The position numbers and the translations under genes are program-made. DNA of 51,103 nucleotides from Thermoguttaceae bacterium. GTDB lineage: Bacteria; Planctomycetota; Planctomycetia; Pirellulales; Thermoguttaceae. The DNA is taken from positions 1-51,103 of the forward strand of contig JAQVHZ010000011.1 in assembly GCA_028695965.1 (NCBI GenBank), in the 5' to 3' direction. Below the pieces are notes generated by a model. It saw only the letters and a list, made by a program, of their open reading frames with translations, had not been told where the DNA came from and did not search any database. Shown piece by piece: positions 26,286 to 35,561 of this stretch; within the stretch, counting starts at the first letter, position 1; the number at the start of each line of letters is the position of its first letter.

Positions 26286-26340
26286 GAACCGCGCGATCAA
26301 GCGCGGTTCGCTAAGCTCTCGCAATGGCGCGCCATTGCGA
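26286..26340 (+). other. Two tandem hairpins in the rpoB-rpoC spacer, including a 22-bp perfect palindrome
   Basis: GAACCGCGC/GCGCGGTTC (26286-26309) is followed by a perfect 22-bp palindrome at 26319-26340 with centre GGCGCGCC. Neither is followed by a T-run. The rpoB-rpoC spacer is 203 bases, long for this gene pair. An RNA-processing site or protein-binding dyad is possible. Confidence 0.5.
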
Positions 26341-26465
26341 CCCGTCATTTCACCAAATAGGGTTGTCGTTTCGCATAGTCGCGCGTGAGCGCGCTTCGTT
26401 CGCAGTCGACTCGAGCGTCGCGCGGCGGCAATCTTCCACAATATATTTTCGAAACGAGGACGATA

Positions 26466-29400
26466 GTGTCAAACAACGGCGGCGAAAATTTCGACAAAAT
26501 CAATGATTTTAACGCTGTTAAGATCAGTCTTGCGGATCCGAAAAAAATCCGAGAAGAGTCTAAGGGCGAAGTTAAGAAGCCTGAGACGGTCAATTACCGT
26601 TCGTATAAGCCGGAACGCGACGGTCTTTTCTGCGAACGAATTTTCGGTCCTGAGAAGGACTGGGAATGCTCGTGCGGCAAGTACCGCGGCATGAAATATA
26701 AGGGCATGACGTGCGACCGGTGCCACGTCAAAATCACGCACAGCCGCGTTCGGCGCAAGAGAATGGGCCATATCGAATTGGCGGCTCCGGTCGTTCATAT
26801 TTGGTTCTTCCGCGCGTCTTACAGCCGGTTGGCGACGTTGCTCGGGATGAAGGCGTCCGCCTTGGAAAAAGTCGTTTATTTCCAAGACTACGTCGTCATC
26901 GACGGCGGCGACACGTCTCTGAAAGAATGCGATCTTCTCTCTGAAGAAGAGTACCGCGAAGCGGTTGTCGAATACGGCGCGGACGCCTTCAAAGCGGACA
27001 TGGGCGCCGAAGCGATTCGCGAACTGCTCAAGAAGCTCGACGTCGTCGAATTGTCCAAGCAGCTCCGCGAAGAGCTCGTTCAGACTAGGGCCAAACAGAA
27101 GAGAAAGGATCTCATCAGCCGACTCAGGCTCGTCGAAGCGCTCCGTAACTGCAAACATGAGAACAACCCTGCGTGGATGGTTCTGGAAGTGATTCCGGTC
27201 ATTCCGCCGGATCTTCGTCCGCTCGTTCTGCTCGATTCCGGCACCTTTGCGACGTCGGACCTCAACGACCTTTACCGCCGTATCATCAACCGCAACAACC
27301 GCTTGGAAAAACTCAAGGGATTGAACGCGCCGGACGTCATCATCCGCAACGAAAAGCGTATGCTGCAGCAGGCGGTCGACGCGCTGTTCGACAATATGCG
27401 CTGCAAGCGCCCCGTCATGGGCACGAGCAACCGTCCGCTTAAGTCGCTGACGGACATGATCAAAGGCAAGCAAGGACGTTTCCGCGAAAACTTGCTTGGC
27501 AAGCGCGTCGACTACTCGGCGCGAAGCGTTATCGTCGTCGGTCCGCGCCTGCTTTTGCACCAATGCGGTCTTCCGAAGCCGATCGCGCTCGAGCTTTATC
27601 AGCCGTTCATCATTCGGAAGCTCAAGGAGCGCAATCTTGCGGACACGCTTAAGAGCGCTAAGAAGATGCTCGAACGCCGCGATATTGAAGTCTGGGATAT
27701 TCTCGAAGAAGTCATTCAGAATCACCCCGTCTTGTTGAACCGCGCGCCGACCCTGCACCGCATGGGTATCCAAGCGTTCGAACCGATCCTCGTCGAGGGC
27801 AACGCGATCAAGCTTCATCCGCTCGTCTGTAAGGGCTTTAACGCCGACTTCGACGGCGACCAGATGGCGGTTCACCTTCCGCTGTCCCTTGAAGCTCAAG
27901 TGGAAGCGCATACGCTTATGTTGTCGACGAACAACATTTTCAGCCCTGCGAGCGGCCGACCGATTATCTCGCCGTCCCAGGACATCGTCTTGGGCTGCTA
28001 CTACGTTACCCTCGAACAGCCGGGCATGAAGGGCGAAGGCATGATCTTTTCGTCGGTCGACGAATGTATGCTCGCGTTCTCGCTCGGCAAGGTCCATCTT
28101 CAAGCGAAGATTAAAGTCCGTATGCCGAAAGGGCGTTTCCTCAAGACCGATCCTAAGGTCAAGGAAGGCAAGATCTTCGAAACGACGCCCGGCAGAATCA
28201 TCTTCAATCAGATTCTGAAAGAAGGTCCTTACTACAATATTCCCCAGACGGCAAGAGAGCTCGCGATCGTTATCAGCGACTGCTACGAACGCCAAGGCCG
28301 CAAAGAAACGATCGATTTGCTCGACAAGATGATGCGGCTTGGATTCGAGGAGAGCACGAAGAGCGGCCTGTCCTTTGCGGCGGACGACCTCATTACGCCT
28401 CCCGAAAAGAAAGCGCTCCTTGAAGCGGGGGACCTCAGAGTTCAAGAGGTTCTCGACCGCGCGGACTCCGGTCTTATCTCCGAAGACGAACGTCACAACA
28501 ACGTTATCGATATTTGGGGCGAAGTCATTAAGTCGGTTACCGAGAAGATGATGGAGTCGTTCCGGAACGACGTTTACCGAACCGACGAAGAATTCGAAGA
28601 GAAGCCTTCGGTCAAGCGCCGTCCTTACGGCTACGTCAATCCCGTTTACCTGATGGCGTTCTCCGGGGCGCGCGGCGGCACCGAACAGATTCGTCAGCTC
28701 GCCGGTATGCGCGGTCTTATGGCTAAGCCGAACGGCGAGATTATCGAGTCCCCCGTTAAGGCGAACTTCCTCGAAGGACTGACGGTGCTCGAATACTTCA
28801 GCTCGACGCACGGCGCTCGTAAAGGCCTTTCCGACACGGCGTTGAAGACGGCGGACTCCGGTTACCTTACTCGTAAACTTGCGGACGTCGCGCAAAACTG
28901 CGTCGTTACTATGCACGATTGCGGTTCTCGCAACGGCGTTGTCAAGAGCGTCATTCAAGACGGCGATAAGAAGGTACCCCTTTCTCAATCGATCGTCGGG
29001 CGCGTCTCTTGCGTGAACGTCGCCGACCCGATCAACGACGACGAATCGATCGTCCGCGCCGGCGAACTCATCACGATCGACATTGCGCGTAAAATCGACG
29101 AGCTCAACATTCCGCGCCTAAAGGTCCGCAGCCCGATGACGTGCGACGCGGAGCTTGGCGTCTGCGCTTTGTGCTACGGTATGGACCTGTCGACGTCTCG
29201 TCTTGTCGAAGAAGGCATGGCGGTCGGCATCATCGCGGCTCAGTCGATCGGCGAGCCGGGCACGCAGCTGACGATGCGTACGTTCCACATCGGCGGCGCG
29301 GCGTCCCACAGCGCGGAAACCAACGAGGTCAAGACGAAATACGCCGGTACGATCAAGTTTTCCAAGATGGACGTCGTCAACGACCTCGTCATGAGCTGTC

Positions 29401-30986
29401 CTCCCGCAGGCGGCGTCCAGATCTGCAACAATCGCGGTCAAGCGCGCGAGGTATATCGCATTCTTGAAGGCGCGACCCTTAAAGTTAAAGAAGGGGACGC
29501 CGTCGACGCCGGCACGACCCTGGCCGTCTTCGATCCGCACAGCAAGCTGCTGATCGCAAAATCTAACGGTATTGTCAGGTTCGAAGATATCGAGTCGGGC
29601 GACACCGTCCAAGAGGAAGAAGATATTCGAACCGGTCAAAAGTCCTTGTTGGTGCTCGAACTGAAAGGCGACCGACACCCGCGTATCAACGTCCAACACG
29701 CGGACGGCACGAAAATCAACGAAAGCTATCAGCTTCCGAGCAAGACGACAATTCTCGTCTCCGACGGCTCGTTCGTGGAACGCGGCGACGTGCTTGCGAA
29801 GATGCCCCAAAGCGCCGTCGGCGCGCAGGATATCACGAGCGGTCTGCCGCGCGTAACGGAGGTCTTTGAAGCGCGTTCTCCGAAAGATCCAGCAGTCGTT
29901 GCGGAAATCTCCGGAATGATCGAAATTTCCGAAAAGCGCAGCCACGGCAAGAAGCTCGTCGTCGTCCGCCGGCCCGGCGTTGACGGCGACGTGCTCGAAC
30001 GCGTCCATGAAGTCCCGCAAGGGAAGCGCATCCGCGTCTTCACGGGCGACGAAATTCAAGCCGGTCAACCGATTACGGACGGACAGCTCGATCCGAAAGA
30101 CATTCTTCGTATTTCGGGCGAACAAGCGATTCAAGATTACTTGGTCCAAGAGGTTCAGGAAGTTTACCGCAACCAAGCTGTAGGCATTAACGACAAGCAT
30201 ATCGAAATCATCGTCGCGCAGATGCTTCGTAAGGTCAAGATTGAAGACGGCGGCGACACGACCCTGCTCGCAGGCGACGTTGTCGATAAGTTTGAATTCA
30301 ATCGCCGCAACCGCGAATTGCGCGACTGCGTTAAGGTCAAGTTCCCCGGCGACACCGACTTGCAAGTTGGCGACGTCGTTCCTCGCGAAGTCTTCGACGC
30401 GACGAACGAGAAGTTCACCGAAGCCGGCGGCGCGGCCGCGACCGGCGAAAAGCCGAAGATGGCGGCTGGTCAAACGCAGCTCTTGGGTATCACAAAAGCG
30501 GCGATCCAGAGCGATTCGTTCCTTTCTGCGGCGTCCTTCCAGGAGACGACGAAAGTCTTGACGGAAGCGGCGCTTGCGTACAAGGTCGATCAGCTCGTCG
30601 GCTTGAAAGAAAACGTCATCCTTGGTCGTCTGATTCCTGCGGGAACAGGCTTCAAGAAATATCGCGAAGCGCGTTGGGATCACCGACACGGCGGTCAGGT
30701 CGACGAAACGTTCGATCTGCCCGGCAGCTTCGCGGCGAAAACGCAAGTTGCCAGGGACGTCGACGGCTCCTATGCGTTTAACGTAACTCCAGACGAAGCG
30801 CGCGGCGCCGGGTTCGACGACGACAACGCGTTCTTCAAACAGAGCGAAGGCTTAATTCCTCCGATTCCTGGAACTGAAGACGACGTCCGCTTCGACCAAA
30901 TCGACAGGTCGGTCTTTGAAAACCCCGAGTTCGTTCAAGAAATAATCGAGACGCCCGAGCTCCTTTCCGACGACGATGACGACTGA
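26466..30986 (+). CDS. rpoC: DNA-directed RNA polymerase subunit beta-prime
   Basis: The 1506-residue catalytic subunit. The N-terminal zinc finger is [19 protein letters not shown]; the active-site loop [12 protein letters not shown] has its Mg-binding Asp at 461, 463 and 465. The second zinc site is [11 protein letters not shown], and the trigger-loop region [16 protein letters not shown] is present. The GTG at 26466 is chosen because it follows GAGGA at 5 bases and starts the family-like sequence ([13 protein letters not shown]); the frame is open for 27 more codons upstream. The C-terminus extends about 100 acidic residues past the usual end. A strong terminator follows. Confidence 0.97.
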   Translation: MSNNGGENFDKINDFNAVKISLADPKKIREESKGEVKKPETVNYRSYKPERDGLFCERIFGPEKDWECSCGKYRGMKYKGMTCDRCHVKITHSRVRRKRMGHIELAAPVVHIWFFRASYSRLATLLGMKASALEKVVYFQDYVVIDGGDTSLKECDLLSEEEYREAVVEYGADAFKADMGAEAIRELLKKLDVVELSKQLREELVQTRAKQKRKDLISRLRLVEALRNCKHENNPAWMVLEVIPVIPPDLRPLVLLDSGTFATSDLNDLYRRIINRNNRLEKLKGLNAPDVIIRNEKRMLQQAVDALFDNMRCKRPVMGTSNRPLKSLTDMIKGKQGRFRENLLGKRVDYSARSVIVVGPRLLLHQCGLPKPIALELYQPFIIRKLKERNLADTLKSAKKMLERRDIEVWDILEEVIQNHPVLLNRAPTLHRMGIQAFEPILVEGNAIKLHPLVCKGFNADFDGDQMAVHLPLSLEAQVEAHTLMLSTNNIFSPASGRPIISPSQDIVLGCYYVTLEQPGMKGEGMIFSSVDECMLAFSLGKVHLQAKIKVRMPKGRFLKTDPKVKEGKIFETTPGRIIFNQILKEGPYYNIPQTARELAIVISDCYERQGRKETIDLLDKMMRLGFEESTKSGLSFAADDLITPPEKKALLEAGDLRVQEVLDRADSGLISEDERHNNVIDIWGEVIKSVTEKMMESFRNDVYRTDEEFEEKPSVKRRPYGYVNPVYLMAFSGARGGTEQIRQLAGMRGLMAKPNGEIIESPVKANFLEGLTVLEYFSSTHGARKGLSDTALKTADSGYLTRKLADVAQNCVVTMHDCGSRNGVVKSVIQDGDKKVPLSQSIVGRVSCVNVADPINDDESIVRAGELITIDIARKIDELNIPRLKVRSPMTCDAELGVCALCYGMDLSTSRLVEEGMAVGIIAAQSIGEPGTQLTMRTFHIGGAASHSAETNEVKTKYAGTIKFSKMDVVNDLVMSCPPAGGVQICNNRGQAREVYRILEGATLKVKEGDAVDAGTTLAVFDPHSKLLIAKSNGIVRFEDIESGDTVQEEEDIRTGQKSLLVLELKGDRHPRINVQHADGTKINESYQLPSKTTILVSDGSFVERGDVLAKMPQSAVGAQDITSGLPRVTEVFEARSPKDPAVVAEISGMIEISEKRSHGKKLVVVRRPGVDGDVLERVHEVPQGKRIRVFTGDEIQAGQPITDGQLDPKDILRISGEQAIQDYLVQEVQEVYRNQAVGINDKHIEIIVAQMLRKVKIEDGGDTTLLAGDVVDKFEFNRRNRELRDCVKVKFPGDTDLQVGDVVPREVFDATNEKFTEAGGAAATGEKPKMAAGQTQLLGITKAAIQSDSFLSAASFQETTKVLTEAALAYKVDQLVGLKENVILGRLIPAGTGFKKYREARWDHRHGGQVDETFDLPGSFAAKTQVARDVDGSYAFNVTPDEARGAGFDDDNAFFKQSEGLIPPIPGTEDDVRFDQIDRSVFENPEFVQEIIETPELLSDDDDD

Positions 30987-31021
30987 ACTCGTTGACGAAC
31001 AGTCTGACGCGTGATAAGATT

Positions 31022-31061
31022 AACCCACGATAGAATCGGCGATCCTATCGTGGGTTTTTTT
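31022..31061 (+). terminator. Strong terminator after rpoC
   Basis: AACCCACGATAG (31022-31033) pairs perfectly with CTATCGTGGGTT (31045-31056), ending in a T-run. It closes the rpoBC unit. Confidence 0.92.
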
Positions 31062-31083
31062 AACGAGGCAGAAGCGCCGACGC

Positions 31084-32643
31084 ATGACAAACGAATCTTC
31101 CAACAAATTACCGATCCCGCCCGGCGCGCTGGTCGCCGAGGTTCTGCGCGCGTCCGGCTATGCGCTCGACCTCGCTTGCGGCGGCGTCGGCGTCTGCGGG
31201 AAGTGCCTCGTCGACGTCTATTCGACGTCCGGAACACGCCGCGCAGTCTTAGCGTGCCGAACCTACGGGAGCGCGGACGCCGCGTGGGTCGACGTCGCGC
31301 GTTTGGCGCGCTCGGCGCCTAAAATCTATGTTCCGGAGTCGCCGCTCGAGCTATCGGCTGCGCCAACCGACGCGGAACGCCGAGGAACGTTTGGCTTAGC
31401 GGTCGATCTTGGCACGACGACGATCGTTTGCACGCTGGCGTCGTTGAGCTCCGGGCGCGTCTTTGGGGTTCAGTCGACGCGGAATCCACAGACCGCGTAT
31501 GGTCGGGACGTTCTTTCTCGAATTGCCGCCGCTCGAGCTCCGGAGACCGCCGCGGCGCTGCGCCAGGTCGTCTGCGAGACGATCGAGCGGCTCGGCTTGG
31601 ACCTTTTACGAGACGCCGGCGTCTCGGCTAAGAAGCTCGTTTCTGTTATTATAGCGGGGAACACGACGATGGAGTTCCTCTTGACGGGCCGGGACGCCGC
31701 GCCCCTTGGGGAAGCGCCCTTTTGCGTCGACGTTAAGACGTTTCCGGAATATCGCGCCGCCGCGTTTGGATGGACGTCTTTTCCTAACGCTCCCGTTCTG
31801 GTCTTTCCCGTCTTTTCAGCGTTTGTCGGCGGGGACGTCCTTGCCGGAGTCGAGCATTTGCGGCTTAAGGGCGTTTTTGAACAGGACAAAAAGGCGCTCC
31901 TATTCGACGTCGGCACGAACGGCGAGACGTTCCTCGGCGTCGACGGAAGTTTCTACACGTCGTCGACGGCGGCTGGGCCCGCGTTTGAAGGGGGCAGGAT
32001 TTCGCAGGGTTCGCTGGCGGTTCCGGGCGCGATCGCTTCGGTCGAGCACGACGTTTCGCAAGGGCTTTGGAACGCTCGGACGCTCGGCGGCGCTCCTTCT
32101 AAGAGCGTCTGCGGTTCCGGGTTAATCGACGCGCTAGCGGCGGCGCTCGAGTTCGGGCTCCTTGCGCCCGACGGCAGGATCCGCGAATCGAGCGACGAGG
32201 CGGCCCGGTCGCGAGGGAAGTGCAAGGAACGCAAGTTGCTGATTTCCAACGACGAAGAGTTCCCCGTCTGGCTGACGCAGCAGGACGTTCGGGAAGCGCA
32301 GCTTGCGCTTGGCGCGATGAAGGCAGGGTTGCGCTTGACGCTCGAGGCCGCGGGAATTGCGGCGTCGGAACTCGACGCGTTCTTCCTGAGCGGCGGCTTT
32401 GGGGGGTCGTTGAACTGCGCGAACGCGCGCCGGGTTGGGGCGATTCCGTCGTCGACGCCGATCGATCGGGTCTATTACGGCGGGAACACCTCGCTTTTCG
32501 GCGCGCTCGACGCGCTTTTGGAACGGTTCCGCTGGAATTCTCTCGAAGAGACAATATTTTCCGTCGAGCCGGTCGATCTCGTTTCGCGCGCTGATTTCGC
32601 GGAGATCTTTGCCCAATTGACCCGATTTCCCGAACAAAAGTAG
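31084..32643 (+). CDS. RamA/RACo-like corrinoid-activating ATPase (2Fe-2S + ASKHA domains)
   Basis: A 519-residue protein of the COG3894/DUF4445 type, which in studied members reduces the cobalt of corrinoid proteins in an ATP-dependent reaction. Residues 25-60 contain Cys32-x5-Cys38-x2-Cys41 and Cys58, a plant-type [2Fe-2S] motif on an unusually short ferredoxin part. Then come ASKHA motifs: AVDLGTTTIV (about 104), IIAGNTTMEF, LFDVGTNGE, and a GGFGGSLNCANA glycine loop. No corrinoid enzyme gene is nearby in the window, so its partner is unknown. It starts only 28 bases after the rpoC terminator and has a weak ribosome-binding site. Confidence 0.85.
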   Translation: MTNESSNKLPIPPGALVAEVLRASGYALDLACGGVGVCGKCLVDVYSTSGTRRAVLACRTYGSADAAWVDVARLARSAPKIYVPESPLELSAAPTDAERRGTFGLAVDLGTTTIVCTLASLSSGRVFGVQSTRNPQTAYGRDVLSRIAAARAPETAAALRQVVCETIERLGLDLLRDAGVSAKKLVSVIIAGNTTMEFLLTGRDAAPLGEAPFCVDVKTFPEYRAAAFGWTSFPNAPVLVFPVFSAFVGGDVLAGVEHLRLKGVFEQDKKALLFDVGTNGETFLGVDGSFYTSSTAAGPAFEGGRISQGSLAVPGAIASVEHDVSQGLWNARTLGGAPSKSVCGSGLIDALAAALEFGLLAPDGRIRESSDEAARSRGKCKERKLLISNDEEFPVWLTQQDVREAQLALGAMKAGLRLTLEAAGIAASELDAFFLSGGFGGSLNCANARRVGAIPSSTPIDRVYYGGNTSLFGALDALLERFRWNSLEETIFSVEPVDLVSRADFAEIFAQLTRFPEQK

Positions 32644-32657
32644 GGCTGACCCTCTCC

Positions 32658-32686
32658 TTTACGGTTTCCAAAATTGCGCGTATAAT
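32658..32686 (+). promoter_or_regulatory. Promoter of the FAD oxidoreductase gene
   Basis: TTTACG (32658-32663), a 17-base spacer and TATAAT (32681-32686) precede the next gene by 83 bases. Confidence 0.65.
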
Positions 32687-32769
32687 GAACGTGTGTTGCG
32701 TTATTGCAAGAGCGCGGCGCGGGGAGATTCAGCAGACTTGATTTTCGTTGAAAGGCAGAACGAGCATAT

Positions 32770-34161
32770 ATGTCGGATAAAGTCTACGATGCAGTGATTG
32801 TCGGCGCGGGAATGTCGGGGTTAGCGGCTGGAGTCCGCTTGGCGCAATACGAACGCAACGTGTGCATCTTGGAAAAGCACAGCATGATCGGCGGTCTGAA
32901 TTCTTTCTATCGCCGCGGCGGTCGGAATTACGACGTCGGTTTGCACGCAATGACGAACTATGTTCCGAAAGGCACGAAAGTCGGTCCTCTCGCGCGCATC
33001 ATACGCCATTTGCGTATGCCCTGGGACGAATTCGGCCTCACGCAGCAGAACGGTTCGTCGATCGCTTTTCCGGGCGTTGAACTGAATTTTACGAACGATT
33101 TCGAACTCTTTGAGTCGGAGATAGCGAAACATTTCCCGACGCAAATCGACGGTTTTCGCCGGATGGTCGCGGGGCTTGCCGGCTACGACCAGCTTGGAGA
33201 CGGCACGGCGGGCGGTTCCGCGCGCGAGTATGTGTCGCAGCACATTTCCGACCCTCAACTGGTCGATATGATCTTCTGCCCGCTGCTCTATTATGGCGGG
33301 GCGCGCGAACAAGATATGGAATTTGGACAGTTCTGCGTCATGTTCCGCTCGATTTTCCTGGAAGGCTTTGCGCGTCCGTTCGACGGCGTGCGTCATATCC
33401 TGCTGAAACTGCTCAAGAAATTCCGTTCCCTTGGGGGCGAACTTCGTTTGAAATCGGGCGTGAGCCGCTTGGAGACCCGTAACGGCGAGGTTTCGAGCGT
33501 CGTTTTGGAAAGCGGCGAAGAGATTCGCGCGAGGCGGTTCCTTTCGTCAGCGGGCTGGCCCGAGACGATGAAGCTTTGCGGCGCGCAGCCTGAGGTTGTC
33601 GACCAATGCCCCGCGGGCAAATTGGCGTTTATTGAAACGATCAGCGTCTTAGACACGCCCCCAAAGAAATTCGGGCACGATAAGACGATCATCTTCTTCA
33701 ACGATTCCGAGCGTTTCGACTATCGGAACCCCGACGCGCTCGTCGACTATCGTAGCGGCGTCGTCTGCTCGCCGAACAATTTCGCGTATTCCAAGCCGCT
33801 CGAAGAGAATATGATGCGCATCACCGCGCTGGCCAACTACGATCTTTGGCGAAAATTGTCCCCGGAAGAATACAAGCGCGAAAAGCTGCGCTGGTACGAA
33901 AAGACGCTCGAATCCGCCGCGCGATTCGTGCCTGAGTTCCGCGGCCACGTCATTGACGTCGATATGTTCACGCCGCTCACGATCGAGCGGTTCACGGGCC
34001 GTGTTCGCGGCGCCATTTACGGCGCGTCCGATAAGAAATACGACGGCACGACGCCCTTTAAGAACCTGTTTGTGTGCGGCGCGGATCAGGGCATGGTCGG
34101 CATCGTCGGCGCGTTGGTCTCCGGCGTCGTGATTGCGAACCGTTACGCGTTGGTCGATTGA
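32770..34161 (+). CDS. CrtI/phytoene-desaturase-like FAD-dependent oxidoreductase
   Basis: A 463-residue flavoprotein of the phytoene desaturase/carotenoid isomerase-like family. The N-terminus has the Rossmann motif GAGMSG (12-17), the adjacent LEKHSMIGG acidic end, and YDVGLHAMTNY, matching the substrate-lid start. The C-terminus has the second FAD motif in LFVCGADQGMVGIVGALVSG. Substrate is uncertain: carotenoid, squalene or other isoprenoid oxidations are known in the family. No other carotenoid genes are in the window. It is monocistronic as far as seen, with a promoter of its own. Confidence 0.8.
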   Translation: MSDKVYDAVIVGAGMSGLAAGVRLAQYERNVCILEKHSMIGGLNSFYRRGGRNYDVGLHAMTNYVPKGTKVGPLARIIRHLRMPWDEFGLTQQNGSSIAFPGVELNFTNDFELFESEIAKHFPTQIDGFRRMVAGLAGYDQLGDGTAGGSAREYVSQHISDPQLVDMIFCPLLYYGGAREQDMEFGQFCVMFRSIFLEGFARPFDGVRHILLKLLKKFRSLGGELRLKSGVSRLETRNGEVSSVVLESGEEIRARRFLSSAGWPETMKLCGAQPEVVDQCPAGKLAFIETISVLDTPPKKFGHDKTIIFFNDSERFDYRNPDALVDYRSGVVCSPNNFAYSKPLEENMMRITALANYDLWRKLSPEEYKREKLRWYEKTLESAARFVPEFRGHVIDVDMFTPLTIERFTGRVRGAIYGASDKKYDGTTPFKNLFVCGADQGMVGIVGALVSGVVIANRYALVD

Positions 34162-34223
34162 GCAATAAAGCGTCAGAAGCGCGTTTAATTAGCGTTCTGT
34201 TGCTATTATTTATCATTTTAATA

Positions 34224-34252
34224 CTGGCGTCTCTTTTGTTCCTTTGTATAAT
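34224..34252 (+). promoter_or_regulatory. Probable promoter of sbcDC
   Basis: CTGGCG (34224-34229), a 17-base spacer and TATAAT (34247-34252). The -10 is perfect and the -35 weak; sbcD begins 150 bases downstream. Confidence 0.5.
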
Positions 34253-34402
34253 GAGGGCAGAACAGACGCCAGCTTCGTTTCTTTAGGGCTTCGGAACGGC
34301 AAAGCCGCGACTTCAGCCGACCTGTAATCTTTGCGTTTGCGGCAATGATGGAAGTTAAGGGGCGTTCGCTGTTCAGCAACCTTTTTGAACAAGGGCTTTT
34401 TG

Positions 34403-35560
34403 ATGAAATTCGTTCATCTTTCGGATCTGCATATTGGGCTGAGGTTATATAATTACGACCTTACAGAAGAGCAAGAAGACATATTGCGTCAAGCGACGGA
34501 ACAAGTTAAGGAAGAACAGCCGGACGCCGTGCTCGTCGCGGGGGACGTCTACGACAAAACGGTTCCTTCTGCCGAAGCGATTCGTCTCTTCGACGATTTT
34601 CTCCTTCAGCTGCACGAGGCGGCCCCGAACGCGGAGATTATGATCATCAGCGGGAATCACGACAGTCCGCAGCGGCTCGATCAGTACCGCTCTTTTCTGA
34701 AGCGCATGAAGCTCCATATGGTCGGCTTGCCCCCGCAAAATGAAGACGAGTATATTGAAAAAGTTACCCTCAACGACGAATTCGGGCCCGTCAATTTCTA
34801 TCTGCTCCCATTTATCAAGCCGACGATGGTCAAAGGCGTCGTCGGAACCGACGAAAAAGGGAACAATCTTTCGTACCAGGAATCGCTCCGACGCCTTTTC
34901 GAGCGCGAGAAGATCGACCGATCGGAGCGCAACGTCCTTGTCAGCCACCAGTTCTATTATCCGACGGGCAAGGACCCTGCCGACGTCGAACGGATGGAAT
35001 CGGAGGAGATCGGCAGGACGGTCGGGAACATCGACGCGGTGAGCGCCGAACTTTTGAGCCCGTTCGACTACGCGGCGCTCGGGCATATCCACAAGCCGTG
35101 GCTCCTCGGCTCCGATCCCTGCAAGCGCTACTGCGGAACGCCGTACCCCTATTCGATCGACGAAGAAGGGCAGGAGAAAGGAACGGTCGTCGTCGAGATG
35201 GGCGCGAAGGGAACGATTACAACGCGCGTCTTGCCGCTCGTGCCGAAACGCGCCGTTCGAACGATCGAAGGGCTTCTGGACGACGTCTTAGAAGAGGGCT
35301 GCGACGACTTCGTCAGGATCGTGCTGACCGACCCGGCGGGCGAGGCGCTCGTCAACGTTCGCGAGCGGCTTATCGCGAAGTTCTCAAAGATGTTGGAGAT
35401 GCGCCGCAAGCATATCCGGTCGAGCGGCGTTAGCGGTTCGGGGAGCGTCGGCGTTACTAACGACCCGTTCGAATTGTGCTGTTTGTTTTTAGGTGAAACG
35501 ACTCCGGAAGAAGACGAGATTCTGAGCGAGATTGTGAACAGCGTGAAGGGAGAGAACTGA
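34403..35560 (+). CDS. sbcD: Exonuclease SbcCD, nuclease subunit SbcD
   Basis: A 385-residue Mre11-type metallophosphoesterase that, with SbcC, cleaves hairpin and protein-blocked DNA ends. The phosphoesterase motifs appear in order: FVHLSDLHIG (D8, H10), AGDVYDK, SGNHDSPQR, a downstream SHQF, and LGHIHKPW. The ATG at 34403 follows AAGGG; an in-frame ATG at 34385 is less well placed. The stop is one base before the start of sbcC, so translation is coupled. Confidence 0.95.
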   Translation: MKFVHLSDLHIGLRLYNYDLTEEQEDILRQATEQVKEEQPDAVLVAGDVYDKTVPSAEAIRLFDDFLLQLHEAAPNAEIMIISGNHDSPQRLDQYRSFLKRMKLHMVGLPPQNEDEYIEKVTLNDEFGPVNFYLLPFIKPTMVKGVVGTDEKGNNLSYQESLRRLFEREKIDRSERNVLVSHQFYYPTGKDPADVERMESEEIGRTVGNIDAVSAELLSPFDYAALGHIHKPWLLGSDPCKRYCGTPYPYSIDEEGQEKGTVVVEMGAKGTITTRVLPLVPKRAVRTIEGLLDDVLEEGCDDFVRIVLTDPAGEALVNVRERLIAKFSKMLEMRRKHIRSSGVSGSGSVGVTNDPFELCCLFLGETTPEEDEILSEIVNSVKGEN

Positions 35561-35561
35561 T

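Noticed and set aside
26469-28988. An 839-codon open frame antisense to rpoC
   Set aside because: Same codon-bias shadow; the forward strand is unmistakably rpoC.
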